A DNA stretch of 43,754 nt. Origin: Bacteroidales bacterium (GTDB taxonomy: Bacteria > Bacteroidota > Bacteroidia > Bacteroidales > F082). The translations under genes and the position numbers were made by a program. Location of the stretch: positions 1-43,754 of the forward strand of contig JAFSJF010000059.1 in the NCBI GenBank assembly GCA_017439405.1. The letters run 5' to 3'. Shown piece after piece: positions 43,528 through 43,754 of this stretch (the stretch's first letter is position 1; the number at the start of each line of letters is the position of its first letter). A model generated the notes under the pieces. It had not been told where the DNA came from, did no database searches, and saw only the letters and a list, made by a program, of their open reading frames with translations.

Positions 43528-43754
43528 TTGGCACCAAGCTCATGACGATTATCAGAGAATTGTTTGCCGTAGCTGCCACATCGTGGCAACCCTACACGTA
43601 TCTGTTTTTTTGTTATCTTTCCTCTATAAATCCTTGCCCCAAAGAGCGAGATAGGTCAAAAAGGTGCCAAATTAGGTGGCAGGCGACAATGCGGTAGCAA
43701 GCCGCCCCGTTGGGACGGTCAAAGAAAACAATGAAGTAATTTTCCTCTTCGAGC
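43528..43754. other. Gene-free 3' edge of the window
   Basis: No supported gene. It contains a half-copy of the GTAGGG/GTGGCAGC repeat (about 43562-43595, minus-strand orientation relative to the 6170 element) and a TATCTTTC stretch at about 43614. No terminator for the surface cluster is visible. Confidence 0.5.

Overview
The window reads as a Bacteroidales chromosome, probably from an anaerobic gut- or rumen-type member. The grounds are: type IX secretion (T9SS) C-terminal sorting domains on five proteins, Bacteroidetes-type -7 elements (TAnnTTTG) ahead of many genes, few Shine-Dalgarno sites, a complete RnfBCDGEA operon with its RseC partner, and the [FeFe]-hydrogenase maturase HydE. Coding density is high and most genes are GC-rich. 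AT-rich islands sit around 9.4-10.2 kb and 24.87-24.98 kb. No rRNA, tRNA, transposase, integrase or CRISPR array was seen.

Region by region. 1-150: a strongly self-complementary tract, probably a structured RNA of unknown class (6S-like in outline). 0.3-2.6 kb: a small antitoxin-like gene divergent from a Bro-N/Fic fusion, with hydE one base after the Fic stop. 2.6-6.2 kb: a gingipain-like C25 peptidase with a T9SS sorting tail. 6.3-9.4 kb: a DUF4160/DUF2442 pair, a beta-CASP metallo-hydrolase, and lgt on the other strand. 9.4-10.15 kb: a NYN-domain gene behind an attenuator-like leader. 10.2-13.4 kb: an ECF sigma factor, its probable anti-sigma factor, and a convergent GIN-domain/beta-barrel gene. 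The sigma gene and the GIN gene share one promoter, TGTAAC-N16-CGTATT, so this looks like a small autoregulated envelope regulon. 13.5-16.8 kb: a three-copy 33-bp-period repeat, a GH2 beta-mannosidase lipoprotein and CutC. 17-18.5 kb: two exported proteins. 18.6-23.9 kb: MutS2, converging on a flippase and a YihY protein.

24.0-31.4 kb: a RelE/ParE-like toxin-antitoxin pair overlaps rseC. An AAA ATPase gene with its own AT-rich promoter then separates rseC from rnfBCDGEA, which has a good promoter of its own. Rnf couples ferredoxin oxidation to NAD+ reduction and ion pumping, and HydE serves hydrogenase assembly, so both fit a fermentative ferredoxin economy.

31.7-43.5 kb: five closely spaced same-strand genes for the cell surface. 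Three are large T9SS cargo proteins (1263, 950 and 1014 residues), one is a lipoprotein and one is an outer-membrane barrel. The three cargo proteins share a domain of about 100 residues just before the sorting tail that I do not recognise. I rate this cluster and the sigma/GIN regulon as the most promising undescribed biology here.
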